From positions 47,652-111,651 of the forward strand of contig NZ_AUII01000014.1 in the NCBI RefSeq assembly GCF_000423625.1: a stretch of DNA of 64,000 nt, in the 5' to 3' direction. The number at the start of each line of letters is the position of its first letter. The stretch's first letter is position 1. The position numbers were made by a program, and so were the translations under genes. Positions 54,527 through 64,000 of the stretch are shown piece by piece. This DNA is from Pseudonocardia asaccharolytica DSM 44247 = NBRC 16224 (GTDB lineage: Bacteria > Actinomycetota > Actinomycetes > Mycobacteriales > Pseudonocardiaceae). The notes under the pieces were generated by a model that was given only the letters and a program-made list of their open reading frames with translations, did not search any database and was not told the origin of the DNA.

Positions 54527-57142
54527 TCAGGCGGCCGCGACCGGCAGCCCCTTCCCGACGACGAGCCCGCCGGTACCCCCGCCCGCGCCCGGATCGAGGT
54601 CGACGCGCACGCTGTCCCCCTCGCGGATGGCACCCGCGAGCAGCTCCTTGGCCAGCTGGTCACCGATCGAGGCCTGCATCAGCCTGCGCAGCGGGCGCGC
54701 CCCGTACACCGGGTCGAACCCGTTCATCGCCAGCCATTCGCGGGCCGCCTCGGACACGTCCAGGGTCAGCCTGCGCCTGGCCAGCCGCTCACCGAGCAGC
54801 CCGAGCTGGATGTCGACGATCTTCGTCAGCTCCTCGGTCGACAGCGCGTGGAACACCACGACGTCGTCGAGCCGGTTGAGGAACTCCGGCTTGAAATGGG
54901 TGCGCACGACCGCCATGACGGCGTCGCGGCGACCCTCGTCGTCCAGACCGGGATCGGCGATCGCCTGCGAGCCGAGGTTCGAGGTCAACACCAGGATCGT
55001 GTTGCGGAAGTCGACCGTGCGGCCCTGGCCGTCGGTCAGCCGTCCGTCGTCGAGCACCTGCAGGAGCGTGTCGAACACGTCCTGGTGTGCCTTCTCAACC
55101 TCGTCGAAAAGCACCACCGTGTACGGGCGCCGGCGCACCGCCTCGGTGAGCTGGCCGCCCTGGTCGTAACCGACATAGCCGGGCGGGGCCCCCACCAGGC
55201 GCGCGACGCTGTGCTTCTCGCTGTACTCGCTCATGTCGATACGGACCATCGCCCGCTCGTCGTCGAACAGGAACTCCGCGAGCGCCTTGGCCAGCTCCGT
55301 CTTGCCGACGCCGGTCGGGCCGAGGAACAGGAACGACCCGGTCGGCCGGTTCTCGTCGGCGATACCGGCCCGGGCCCGGCGCACGGCGTCGGACACCGCA
55401 CGCACCGCCTCGGACTGGCCGATCACCCGCTTGCCGAGCTCGTTCTCCATGCGCAGCAGCTTGGCCGTCTCGCCTTCCAGCAGGCGGCCCGCCGGGATTC
55501 CGGTCCACGCCGAGACGACGTCGGCGACGTCGTCGGGTCCGACCTCCTCCTTGAGCATCAGGTCGGCATCCGGTGCGGTCGCGGCCGTCTGCTCGGCGAG
55601 CTTCTTCTCCAGCGCCGGAATCTTGCCGTAGCGCAGCTCGGCGGCGCGGCCGAGATCACCGTCGCGCTCGGCCCGCTCCGACTCCCCGCGCAGCGCCTCG
55701 AGCTGCTCCTTGAGCTCACGGACCGACTCGATCGAGGTCTTCTCGTTCTGCCAGCGCGCGGTCAGCGCCGACAGCTCCTCCCGCTTCTCGGCCAGCTCGG
55801 CACGCAGCGCGGCCAGCCGCTCCCGCGACGCCTCGTCGTCCTCCTTCGCCAGTGCCATCTCCTCGATCTCCAGCCGCCGCACGGCCCGCTCCACCGTGTC
55901 GATCGCGACGGGCCGGGAGTCGATCTCCATGCGCAGCCGGGAGGCCGCCTCGTCGACGAGGTCGATCGCCTTGTCCGGGAGGAACCGCGCGGTGATGTAG
56001 CGATCGGAGAGCGTCGAGGCGGCGACCAGCGCGGCGTCGGTGATCCGGACGCCGTGGTGGACCTCATAGCGCTCCTTCAGCCCGCGCAGGATGCCGACCG
56101 TGTCCTCGACGCTCGGCTCGCCGACCAGCACCTGCTGGAAGCGGCGCTCCAACGCGGCGTCCTTCTCGATGTGCTGGCGGTACTCGTCCAGCGTCGTGGC
56201 GCCGACCATCCGCAGCTCACCGCGGGCGAGCATCGGCTTGATCATGTTGCCGGCGTCCATCGCACCCTCGCCGGTCGCACCGGCCCCGACGATCGTGTGC
56301 AGCTCGTCGATGAAGGTGATGATCTGGCCCGCCGAGTCAGTGATCTCCTTGAGGACGGCCTTGAGCCGCTCCTCGAACTCGCCGCGGTACTTCGCGCCGG
56401 CCACCATCGAGCCGAGGTCGAGGGCGACCACCCGCTTTCCGCGCAGCGACTCCGGAACGTCACCGGCCACGATCCGCTGGGCCAGCCCCTCGACGATCGC
56501 GGTCTTGCCGACTCCGGGCTCGCCGATGAGCACCGGGTTGTTCTTGGTGCGCCGCGACAGCACCTGCACGACCCGGCGGATCTCGGTATCGCGGCCGATG
56601 ACCGGGTCGAGCTCGCCCTTGCGGGCCCGCTCGGTGAGATCCACGCCGTATTTCTCCAGGGCCTGGTAGGTGCCCTCCGGGTCGGGGCTGGTCACCCTGG
56701 AACTGCCCCGGACCTTGGTGAACGCCTCGCGCAGCGCCTCGGGGGTGGCGCCGTGGCGGCGCAGCAGATCGGCGACCGCGCCGGGCGTGGACGCGAGCCC
56801 GACCAGCAGATGTTCGGTGGAGACGTACTCGTCGCCCATCTCGGTGGCGAGCTGCTGGGCGGCGGTGATCGCGGCGAGCCCCTCGCGGGACAGCTGCGGC
56901 GCGCTGACCGTGGAGCCCGCCGCCGAGGGCAGCCGGTTGCCGAGCCGGGTGAGCTCGGTGCGCACGGCGGCCGCGTCGGCGCCGACGGCGGCCAGCAACG
57001 GCGCGGCGATGCCGTCGCCCTGCGCGAGCAGCGCGCCGAGCAGATGCGTCGGACCGACGTCGGGGTTGCCGGCGAGGGTGGCGGCCTGTGCGGCAGCCGA
57101 GATCGCCTGTTGGGTCTTCGTGGTGGGGTTGAAGGAGTCCAT
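54527..57142 (-). CDS. clpB: ClpB disaggregase chaperone
   Basis: The 871-residue AAA+ chaperone rescues aggregated protein with DnaK. The N domain (residues 1-145) is followed by NBD1 with GEPGVGKT, the coiled-coil middle (about 405-525, [20 protein letters not shown]), and NBD2 with GPTGVGKT and the pore-loop [14 protein letters not shown] Gly-rich tail ends the protein. ATG 57142 follows AGGAGGA at good spacing, and the product starts [13 protein letters not shown]; upstream in-frame sequence belongs to the promoter. A HAIR operator 79 bp upstream puts it under HspR. Confidence 0.96.
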   Translation of the reverse strand: MDSFNPTTKTQQAISAAAQAATLAGNPDVGPTHLLGALLAQGDGIAAPLLAAVGADAAAVRTELTRLGNRLPSAAGSTVSAPQLSREGLAAITAAQQLATEMGDEYVSTEHLLVGLASTPGAVADLLRRHGATPEALREAFTKVRGSSRVTSPDPEGTYQALEKYGVDLTERARKGELDPVIGRDTEIRRVVQVLSRRTKNNPVLIGEPGVGKTAIVEGLAQRIVAGDVPESLRGKRVVALDLGSMVAGAKYRGEFEERLKAVLKEITDSAGQIITFIDELHTIVGAGATGEGAMDAGNMIKPMLARGELRMVGATTLDEYRQHIEKDAALERRFQQVLVGEPSVEDTVGILRGLKERYEVHHGVRITDAALVAASTLSDRYITARFLPDKAIDLVDEAASRLRMEIDSRPVAIDTVERAVRRLEIEEMALAKEDDEASRERLAALRAELAEKREELSALTARWQNEKTSIESVRELKEQLEALRGESERAERDGDLGRAAELRYGKIPALEKKLAEQTAATAPDADLMLKEEVGPDDVADVVSAWTGIPAGRLLEGETAKLLRMENELGKRVIGQSEAVRAVSDAVRRARAGIADENRPTGSFLFLGPTGVGKTELAKALAEFLFDDERAMVRIDMSEYSEKHSVARLVGAPPGYVGYDQGGQLTEAVRRRPYTVVLFDEVEKAHQDVFDTLLQVLDDGRLTDGQGRTVDFRNTILVLTSNLGSQAIADPGLDDEGRRDAVMAVVRTHFKPEFLNRLDDVVVFHALSTEELTKIVDIQLGLLGERLARRRLTLDVSEAAREWLAMNGFDPVYGARPLRRLMQASIGDQLAKELLAGAIREGDSVRVDLDPGAGGGTGGLVVGKGLPVAAA

Positions 57143-57496
57143 CCCCGCGTCCTCCTGCGTCGTGATGTCGCTGGGCTCCAGTGGACCACTGCGCCCGTCG
57201 TCGTACTCAACGTCAAAAAAGTTGAGTCTGTTCCACTCAGGTTTGGTTTCGGTGCGCGGGGACGCCGGGTCATCCATCGCCATCACCACGGTGCGCGCAA
57301 GACGCCACTCAGGTGGGAGCAGCGGCTATGATCACGGTCTGGCGCCTCATCGGTGCCACCCCACGTGATCGCCGTCCCCGAACGGATGAACGATGACTGG
57401 TTTAGCGCCGAGCGCGTTTAGGGTCGTGACTCCGACCCCCATGCGGGCGCCGACGCCGCCCTGACCGACCACGAGCGAGGAGAGTGTCGGCCCGAC
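57143..57496. promoter_or_regulatory. divergent clpB / flavohaemoglobin regulatory region
   Basis: This 354-bp gene-free region serves both genes. It contains the HAIR site at 57221-57241 and a second half-palindrome, ACTCAAC (57205-57211), that pairs with GTTGAGT (57221-57227) across nine bases. No other sites are clear. A GAGAGTG ribosome-site-like stretch precedes the ATG of the globin gene at 57497. Confidence 0.6.
57221..57241. promoter_or_regulatory. HAIR operator for HspR upstream of clpB
   Basis: GTTGAGT-N7-ACTCAGG matches the HAIR consensus CTTGAGT-N7-ACTCAAG at 11 of 14 arm positions by eye. It lies 79 bp upstream of the clpB ATG, the right place for HspR repression. Confidence 0.8.
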
Positions 57497-58669
57497 ATGA
57501 CCGCTGAGCCACTGTTCACGACAGACCTCTCCGCGGACCGTGCGACGACCTCCCCCGACACGGGCACGACCGAACTCACCCGGCGCAGCTGGGCCGTCGT
57601 CGAGCCTCGCGCCGACGAGGTCGGCAGCCAGTTCTACGCCATCCTGTTCCACATCGCCCCCGAGGTGCGGGATCTGTTCCCGGTCAACCTGGAGGTGCAT
57701 CGGAGCAGGCTGATCCGTGCGCTGGTCCATGTCGCGCACCAGACCGACGACATGGACGAGCTCCTCCCGTTCCTGCACCAGCTGGGGCGCGACCACCGGA
57801 AGTTCGGCGTGCGGCCGGAGCACTACGACGCCGTCACCACGGCGCTGGTCGGCGGGATTCGGAAGGTCAGCGGCGAGGCCTGGACGCCGGAGGTGGAGGA
57901 CGCCTGGCGGGAGACCTTGGCGCTGGCCGCGACGGCGATGCGAACCGCGGCCGACACCGAGCGCGGACCGGCATCGTGGATGGGCCGGGTGGTCGAGCAC
58001 ACCCGGCACGGCTGGGACATCGCGACGCTCACCGTGCAGACCAGCGAACCCCTTCCCTACCGGGCCGGGCAGTACCTGAGCATCGAGACGCCGCAGCGTC
58101 CGCGGCTGTGGCGCTACCTGTCGCCCGCCAACGCCCCGCGCCAGGACGGCACCATCGATTTCCACGTCCGCGCGGTTCCGGGCGGCTGGGTCAGCCGGGC
58201 CATCGTGGCGCACGCCAACGTCGGCGACACCTGGCGGATCGGCTCCCCGATGGGCCGGATGGGCGTGCGGCCCGACAGCGACCGCGAGCTGCTGATGGTC
58301 GCGGGCGGAACCGGGGTGGCCCCGATCAAGGCGCTGCTCGATGACCTCAGCCAGCGGCAGCGGCAGCCGCGCACGCAGGTGTTCGTGGGCGGCCGCACCT
58401 GGGAGGACCTCTACGACTTCGACGCCCTGCGCAGGCTGTCGTACGCAGGCGCCTGGCTGGACGTCGTGCCGGTCGTCGAACAGGACGACCGCGCGTCGGG
58501 CGCCGAACGCGGCACCCTCGCCGACGTCGTCACCCGCTACGGTGCGTGGGCCGACCACGACGTGCTGGTGTCCGGGTCCCCGGCGATGATCCGGGCCACG
58601 GTGTCGCGCATGCTGGTCGCCGGCACGCCGCTCGACCGCATCACGTACGACCCGTTCACGATGGAGTAG
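57497..58669 (+). CDS. flavohaemoglobin-like globin-reductase
   Basis: The 390-residue protein joins a haem globin domain (FYAILFHIAPEVRDLFPVN with the CD1 Phe, H100 of GRDHRKFGV as proximal His) to an FAD/NAD reductase domain. The latter shows YRAGQYLSIETP, RLWRYLSPANA (FAD-binding RxYS) and LLMVAGGTGVAPIKALL. Flavohaemoglobins detoxify nitric oxide to nitrate, though this group (Rv0385-like) lacks some distal residues and may have another oxidoreductase role. It is divergent to clpB, as in M. tuberculosis. ATG 57497. Confidence 0.85.
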   Translation: MTAEPLFTTDLSADRATTSPDTGTTELTRRSWAVVEPRADEVGSQFYAILFHIAPEVRDLFPVNLEVHRSRLIRALVHVAHQTDDMDELLPFLHQLGRDHRKFGVRPEHYDAVTTALVGGIRKVSGEAWTPEVEDAWRETLALAATAMRTAADTERGPASWMGRVVEHTRHGWDIATLTVQTSEPLPYRAGQYLSIETPQRPRLWRYLSPANAPRQDGTIDFHVRAVPGGWVSRAIVAHANVGDTWRIGSPMGRMGVRPDSDRELLMVAGGTGVAPIKALLDDLSQRQRQPRTQVFVGGRTWEDLYDFDALRRLSYAGAWLDVVPVVEQDDRASGAERGTLADVVTRYGAWADHDVLVSGSPAMIRATVSRMLVAGTPLDRITYDPFTME

Positions 58670-58683
58670 GAAGGCAGCTCACC

Positions 58684-59148
58684 TCAGGTGTCCTGCCGCG
58701 GCTTCGGCCGCCAGACCACCAACGCCTGCCGCCGGTCGACCGGGACCAGATCGCGTCGATAGGACTGATGCACCATCGCCGCGGCCTGCTGGGCGGCCGC
58801 CTCCGCGGCGGCCAGCTCCTCGGTGAGCTCGGCGATCCGGCCGCGCAGCTCGTCGACCAGCCGTTCGAGCTCGATGATCCGCTTCACGCCGGCGAGGTTG
58901 ACCCCGTCGACCTGGGAGAGCCGCTGCACCTCGCGCAGCAGTGCGATCTCGCGAGCCGAGTAGCGACGGCCCCCGCCCGGCGTCCGGCCGGGGCTGACCA
59001 GCCCCAGCCGGTCGTAGCTGCGCAGGGTCTGGGCATGCAGCCCGGCCAGCTCGGCGGCCACCGAGATCACGAACACCGGGCTGTCGAGGGTGGCGCCCGG
59101 CGGCAGCGACTCGTCGGCGCCGCCGGTGTCCCGGGATCGTGTGCTCAT
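58684..59148 (-). CDS. hspR: heat-shock repressor HspR
   Basis: The 154-residue MerR-family repressor binds HAIR sites and uses DnaK as corepressor. The winged-helix domain has VFVISVAAELAGLHAQTLRS, YDRLGLVSPGRTPGGGRRYS and LREVQRLSQVDGVNLAGVKR, and then a coiled coil (RGRIAELTEELAAAEAAA) leads to the basic tail. ATG 59148. It is last in the dnaK-grpE-dnaJ-hspR unit, 8 bp after dnaJ, so it should control its own expression. Confidence 0.94.
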   Translation of the reverse strand: MSTRSRDTGGADESLPPGATLDSPVFVISVAAELAGLHAQTLRSYDRLGLVSPGRTPGGGRRYSAREIALLREVQRLSQVDGVNLAGVKRIIELERLVDELRGRIAELTEELAAAEAAAQQAAAMVHQSYRRDLVPVDRRQALVVWRPKPRQDT

Positions 59149-59156
59149 CTCATCGC

Positions 59157-60359
59157 TCACCTCCCGCCGAGCAGATCGGCCCGCGGATCGAATGCCTTGG
59201 TCGCATCGGCGTAGGCCCGCAACGCCTCGGTGGCGGCGCCGTCGAGCTTGCTCGGCACCGCGACCTCGAGGGTGACCAGCAGGTCGCCGGTCTTCCCGGA
59301 GCGGCGGCGCACCCCACGGCCGCGCACACGCAGCGTGCGGCCGCTCGCCGTACCGGGCGGGACCTTCAGCGAGACGGACCCGTCCAACGTGGGCACCGTC
59401 AGGGTCGTGCCCATCGCCAGCTCGGGGAACGTCACCGGCACCTTGATCGTGAGGTCGTCGGCGTTGCGCGCCGAGCGCCCGAACAGCCGGTGCGGGGTGA
59501 CGTGCACGGTGACGTACAGATCGCCCGCCGGAGCCCCGCCGCGTCCCGGCTCGCCCTGACCGGCCAGCCGCACCTTCTGCCCGTCGTCGACACCCGCCGG
59601 GACCCGCACGGTCAGCGTGCGGGTGCGAGCGCTGACGCCGACGCCGCCGCATTCGGGGCACGGGTCGTCGATCAGCCGTCCGGTGCCGCGGCAGTCCTGG
59701 CATGGTTCGGAGAACGCGAACGCGCCCTGGCTGTGGCTCACCAGCCCGACGCCGTTGCAGGTCGGACAGGTGCGCGGCGTGCTGCCCGGCCTGGCGCCGG
59801 TGCCACCGCACCGTTCGCATCGTCCGGGTGAGGTCAGCCGGATCTGCACCTCGGCGCCGCGGACGGCGTCCTCGAACGAGATCCGCAGCTCGCTCTCCAC
59901 GTCGGCACCGCGCTGCGCGCGGTTCGCCCCCGTCCGGGTGGCGCCTGCTCGACCCCCGAACAGCCCGCCGAGCAGGTCGCCGAGACCCCCGGCCCCCGAC
60001 GCGGCGCCGGGGCCACCGGCCCGGGCGAACAGGTCTCCGAGATCGAAGGCCTGCCCGCCCGCGCCGGCACCGAACCCGCCGGGGAATCCTCCGGCGCCCG
60101 GGGCGCCGGAGAAGGCGCCGCCCGCGAACAGCGCGCGCGTCTCGTCGTACTCGCGGCGCTTGTTCTCGTCCGAGAGCACGCCGTAGGCCTCGGACACGGC
60201 CTTGAACCGCGCCTCGGCCTTGGCGTCACCCGGGTTCGCGTCCGGGTGCAGCTCCCGGGCCAGCTTCCGGTAGGCCTTCTTGATCTCGTCCGCGGACGCG
60301 TCGGAGGCGACGCCCAGTTCGCGGTAGAAGTCCTTTTCGATCCAGTCGCGCTGGGTCAC
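59157..60359 (-). CDS. dnaJ: DnaJ co-chaperone
   Basis: The 400-residue protein has the J domain with HPD (residues near 37-40, LARELHPDANPG), a Gly/Phe-rich stretch (about 80-140), four zinc motifs of the CxxCxGxG type (CERCGGTG, CPTCNGVG, CQDCRGTG, CPECGGVG) and two C-terminal substrate-binding domains. It stimulates DnaK ATP hydrolysis. GTG 60359. The CxxC units are intact. It is the DnaJ1 type, as in the M. tuberculosis dnaK operon. Confidence 0.95.
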   Translation of the reverse strand: MTQRDWIEKDFYRELGVASDASADEIKKAYRKLARELHPDANPGDAKAEARFKAVSEAYGVLSDENKRREYDETRALFAGGAFSGAPGAGGFPGGFGAGAGGQAFDLGDLFARAGGPGAASGAGGLGDLLGGLFGGRAGATRTGANRAQRGADVESELRISFEDAVRGAEVQIRLTSPGRCERCGGTGARPGSTPRTCPTCNGVGLVSHSQGAFAFSEPCQDCRGTGRLIDDPCPECGGVGVSARTRTLTVRVPAGVDDGQKVRLAGQGEPGRGGAPAGDLYVTVHVTPHRLFGRSARNADDLTIKVPVTFPELAMGTTLTVPTLDGSVSLKVPPGTASGRTLRVRGRGVRRRSGKTGDLLVTLEVAVPSKLDGAATEALRAYADATKAFDPRADLLGGR

Positions 60360-60383
60360 TCCGCCTCCTTCCCGTGCTGTGGC

Positions 60384-61114
60384 TCAGTGGGACGTCGGGT
60401 CGGCCCCGCCGCCTGCGGCATCCCTGGTATCTCGGGCATCCCTGGTGTCCGAGGCCGCATCCGCCGGGCTCTCGGCGCCGGCCCCGCTGCCGTCGTCGAT
60501 CTTGTCGACAACGATGACCATCGCCGGCCGCAGCAGCCGATCGCCCATCCGGTAGCCCCGTCGGAGCACGGCGGAGATCACCGTGATCGTCGGTGCGAGG
60601 GCGTCCGTCGCCTCGTGCTGGACCGCCTCGTGCTGCGTCGGGTCGAACACCTCGCCCTCGGCGCCGAAGGGTTCGAGACCCTGCTTGGTCAGGATGTCGG
60701 TGAGCTTGTCGGCCACCGCCTTGAACGCGCCGTTCAGGTCGCCGTGCTGCTCGGCCCGATCGAGATCGTCGAGCACGCTGAGCAACTCGAACAGAACCTG
60801 AGCCTTGGCCCCGGCGAACACGCCCTCCCGGTCGCGATCGACACGCCGCCGGTAGTTGGCGTACTCGGCCGTGACCCGCTGCAGATCGGCCGTGCGCTCG
60901 GCGACCTGGCTCTCCAGTTCGGCCAGCCTTGAATCCGCACCTGCGTCCGCGACGGGCTCGGGCGCCGGGCCGGGAGCCCCCGCCGGCTGCTCGCCGACCG
61001 GGGCCCGGACCTCGCCCGTCACCGGGTCGACGCGCCGTCGATCGCGCACCACGACCCGCTCGCCCTCGTGCTCACCGTCGCGGTCCGCGTTGGCGCGGGG
61101 ACCGTCGTGGGTGC

Positions 61115-61118
<4 letters not shown>
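60384..61118 (-). CDS. grpE: GrpE nucleotide-exchange factor
   Basis: The 244-residue protein has a long coiled-coil N-terminus ([19 protein letters not shown]) followed by [16 protein letters not shown] and the beta domain [21 protein letters not shown], which swaps ADP for ATP on DnaK. The acidic N-terminal extension and Asp/Ala/Gly-rich tail are longer than in E. coli, usual for actinobacteria. GTG 61118 overlaps the dnaK stop (GTGA). Confidence 0.94.
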
Positions 61119-62980
<1,862 letters not shown>

Positions 62981-63005
62981 GGTGGTTGCCTCCGTGGTTT
63001 GCGTA

Positions 63006-63026
63006 CTTGAGCCGATCTGACTCAAT
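63006..63026. promoter_or_regulatory. HAIR operator 1 upstream of dnaK
   Basis: CTTGAGC-N7-ACTCAAT lies 26 bp upstream of the dnaK ATG and is close to the HAIR consensus. It is the likely HspR binding site nearest the gene. Confidence 0.8.
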
Positions 63027-63060
63027 TCTCCACAAGACCCGCCCCGGCCGTCAAACCGAC

Positions 63061-63081
63061 CTTGAGCCGATCTCGCTCAAC
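63061..63081. promoter_or_regulatory. HAIR operator 2 upstream of dnaK
   Basis: CTTGAGC-N7-GCTCAAC lies 81 bp upstream of the dnaK ATG. Its centre is 55 bp from the first site, allowing paired binding. Confidence 0.75.
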
Positions 63082-63126
63082 TTCCTCGTACCAGCCCAAC
63101 GCACACCACCCCGACCTTGTTCCCGG

Positions 63127-63662
63127 CGAGTCGCGGGATTCCCGAGCGCGAGTCGCGGCCTGCTTCTCCGAACCGCCCCACGGCATCCGGTCGCCGCTCT
63201 ACGCTGCCGATCATGCCTGTGTCCCCGCGTCGAGCCGGGCCCAGTTCCAGTCCGCCGTGGACAGCCTGCGGATGCAGATCGACCGGGAGACCGTGCTGCA
63301 GGCGCGTGCCGTGCTGCTGGCGGAGGCGTACCGGTTGCGGACGAAGCTCGACAGCCACAGCAAGGACTTGGGAGTCAGGCTGTGTGGCGGTGACCCGATC
63401 TCGCCGGTCGCCGCGCAGGCGTTCAACGAACGCATCCGCGCCTTGATCGACACCACACTCCGGCGGGCCACTACCGTCAGCTGCGCCGCCTGGCTCCGGG
63501 CGGACGCGACATCGTCACGATCAGCCGCTGGACCGGGCAGGCCTGCTCCGCGACCTCGGCGAGCTCGTCGCCACGGTCGGTCCCGCAGCACACCGACCCG
63601 AGGCCACCCGTCGCGGCGATGCCGGGCAGGCCCGACTCGGTCGCGGGAATCCCGCGACTCGC
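63127..63662. repeat. 19-bp inverted repeats around a decayed gene
   Basis: GCGAGTCGCGGGATTCCCG at 63127-63145 has its exact reverse complement at 63644-63662, 536 bp end to end. Each arm contains the small palindrome CGGGA-T-TCCCG, and the right copy extends to TCGCGGGA-A-TCCCGCGA. They may be terminator hairpins or the ends of a small mobile element; no target duplication is apparent. Confidence 0.6.
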
Positions 63663-63675
63663 GGGGATGGGCTAG
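63257..63675 (+). pseudogene. frameshifted actinobacterial small protein gene, unknown family
   Basis: From GTG 63257 the frame reads VDSLRMQIDRETVLQARAVL, then LAEAYRLRTKLDSHSKD and VAAQAFNERIRALID. Near 63465-63475 the frame shifts; the next frame continues HYRQLRRLAPGGRD and runs into a stop. The first part resembles helical proteins seen in ESX-like loci of Pseudonocardiaceae, which I cannot name. It lies between dnaK and the transposase. I treat it as a remnant. Confidence 0.5.
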
Positions 63676-64000
63676 TGAGTCGCGCCAGGAATCCGGTCAA
63701 GATATGCGGCGAGTCGTTCGAGGATCTCGTCCGCGGTCTTGGTCCAGGCGAAGGGCCGGGGGTTGTCGTTCCAGCTCTGGATCCACTCCCGGATGTCGCG
63801 TTCGAGGGCTTGGAGGTTCTTGTGGACCCCGCGGCGGAGCCGTTGGTCGGTCAGCAGCCCGAACCAGCGTTCGACCTGGTTGAGCCAGGACGAGTAGGTC
63901 GGGGTGAAGTGCAGGTGGAAGCGCGGATGGCGCTCCAGCCAGGCACGGACCACGGGCGCCTTGTGGGTGCTGTAGTTGTCGCAGACCAGGTGTACGTCAA
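63672..64000 (-). mobile_element. IS630-type transposase, 3' end only in window
   Basis: Reading from the right edge, the frame gives DVHLVCDNYSTHK, then ARHP-type FHLHFTPTYSSWLNQVERWF with the closing Glu of a DDE triad, and WNDNPRPFAWTKTADEIL, which are hallmarks of IS630/Tc1-type transposases. The first Asp lies beyond the window. The stop is at 63672-63674, and I could not delimit the terminal repeats. Confidence 0.85.

Noticed and set aside
57143..57289. An N-terminal extension of ClpB
   Set aside because: The open frame continues into the HAIR operator region and lacks similarity to ClpB; ATG 57142 has a good ribosome site and gives the standard N domain.

Overview
The window is high-GC actinobacterial DNA and most resembles a Pseudonocardiaceae chromosome (Pseudonocardia-like). 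This rests on codon usage, a WhiB regulator, an HspR/HAIR heat-shock circuit, ESX-type small proteins, and gene order that matches several Mycobacterium tuberculosis blocks as I remember them. Nearly every gene is supported by product recognition, by 4-nt start/stop overlaps with its neighbour, or by both.

Left third, about 1-17160: accessory DNA. It holds an alpha/beta-hydrolase gene split by a 1090-bp IS605-type element with a decayed tnpB, a formate/nitrite-type channel gene, lspA, an ilvD remnant, a DMT exporter, an unknown membrane protein, and scraps of an integrase and possibly an RsgA-like GTPase. Next comes a complete type II Wadjet anti-plasmid operon, jetABCD (7356-15383). A Fic toxin and its antitoxin follow, ending at tRNA-Thr(CGT), whose 3' end faces this accessory block.

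Middle, about 17300-37200: core genes. holB and an MFS-Tmk fusion are followed by a block that mirrors M. tuberculosis Rv3671c-Rv3682: marP, NUDIX, tlpA-like, nth, crp, MBL hydrolase, RidA, DUF4177, two ArsA-like ATPases, whiB4 and ponA2. Inserted in it are two unknown adjacent paralogues, an M15-type cell-wall peptidase and an extra NUDIX gene.

Right, 37200-63700: purA, a DAGK-like unknown, plsC, a FUSC-type transporter, DUF3151, fba, an ECF sigma factor, dedA and a GH76 gene (like Rv0357c-Rv0365c). Then come an RNA methyltransferase, an FtsH-like ATPase, a lipoprotein, pyrE, two SDRs, an ESX-associated trio, clpB and a flavohaemoglobin (like Rv0380c-Rv0385). Last is hspR-dnaJ-grpE-dnaK. HAIR operators precede both clpB and dnaK, so HspR probably couples the two units in one heat-shock circuit. 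The window closes with a frameshifted unknown gene and a partial IS630-type transposase.

Most notable: the Wadjet operon with a likely CTG-initiated jetD; an IS605-type insertion whose empty site can be rebuilt exactly; an identical 40-bp palindrome used twice as an apparent terminator with a stop codon embedded in it; a Fic antitoxin that appears to combine a Phd-like domain with a VbhA-type inhibitory motif; and a thymidylate-kinase domain without a recognisable P-loop.
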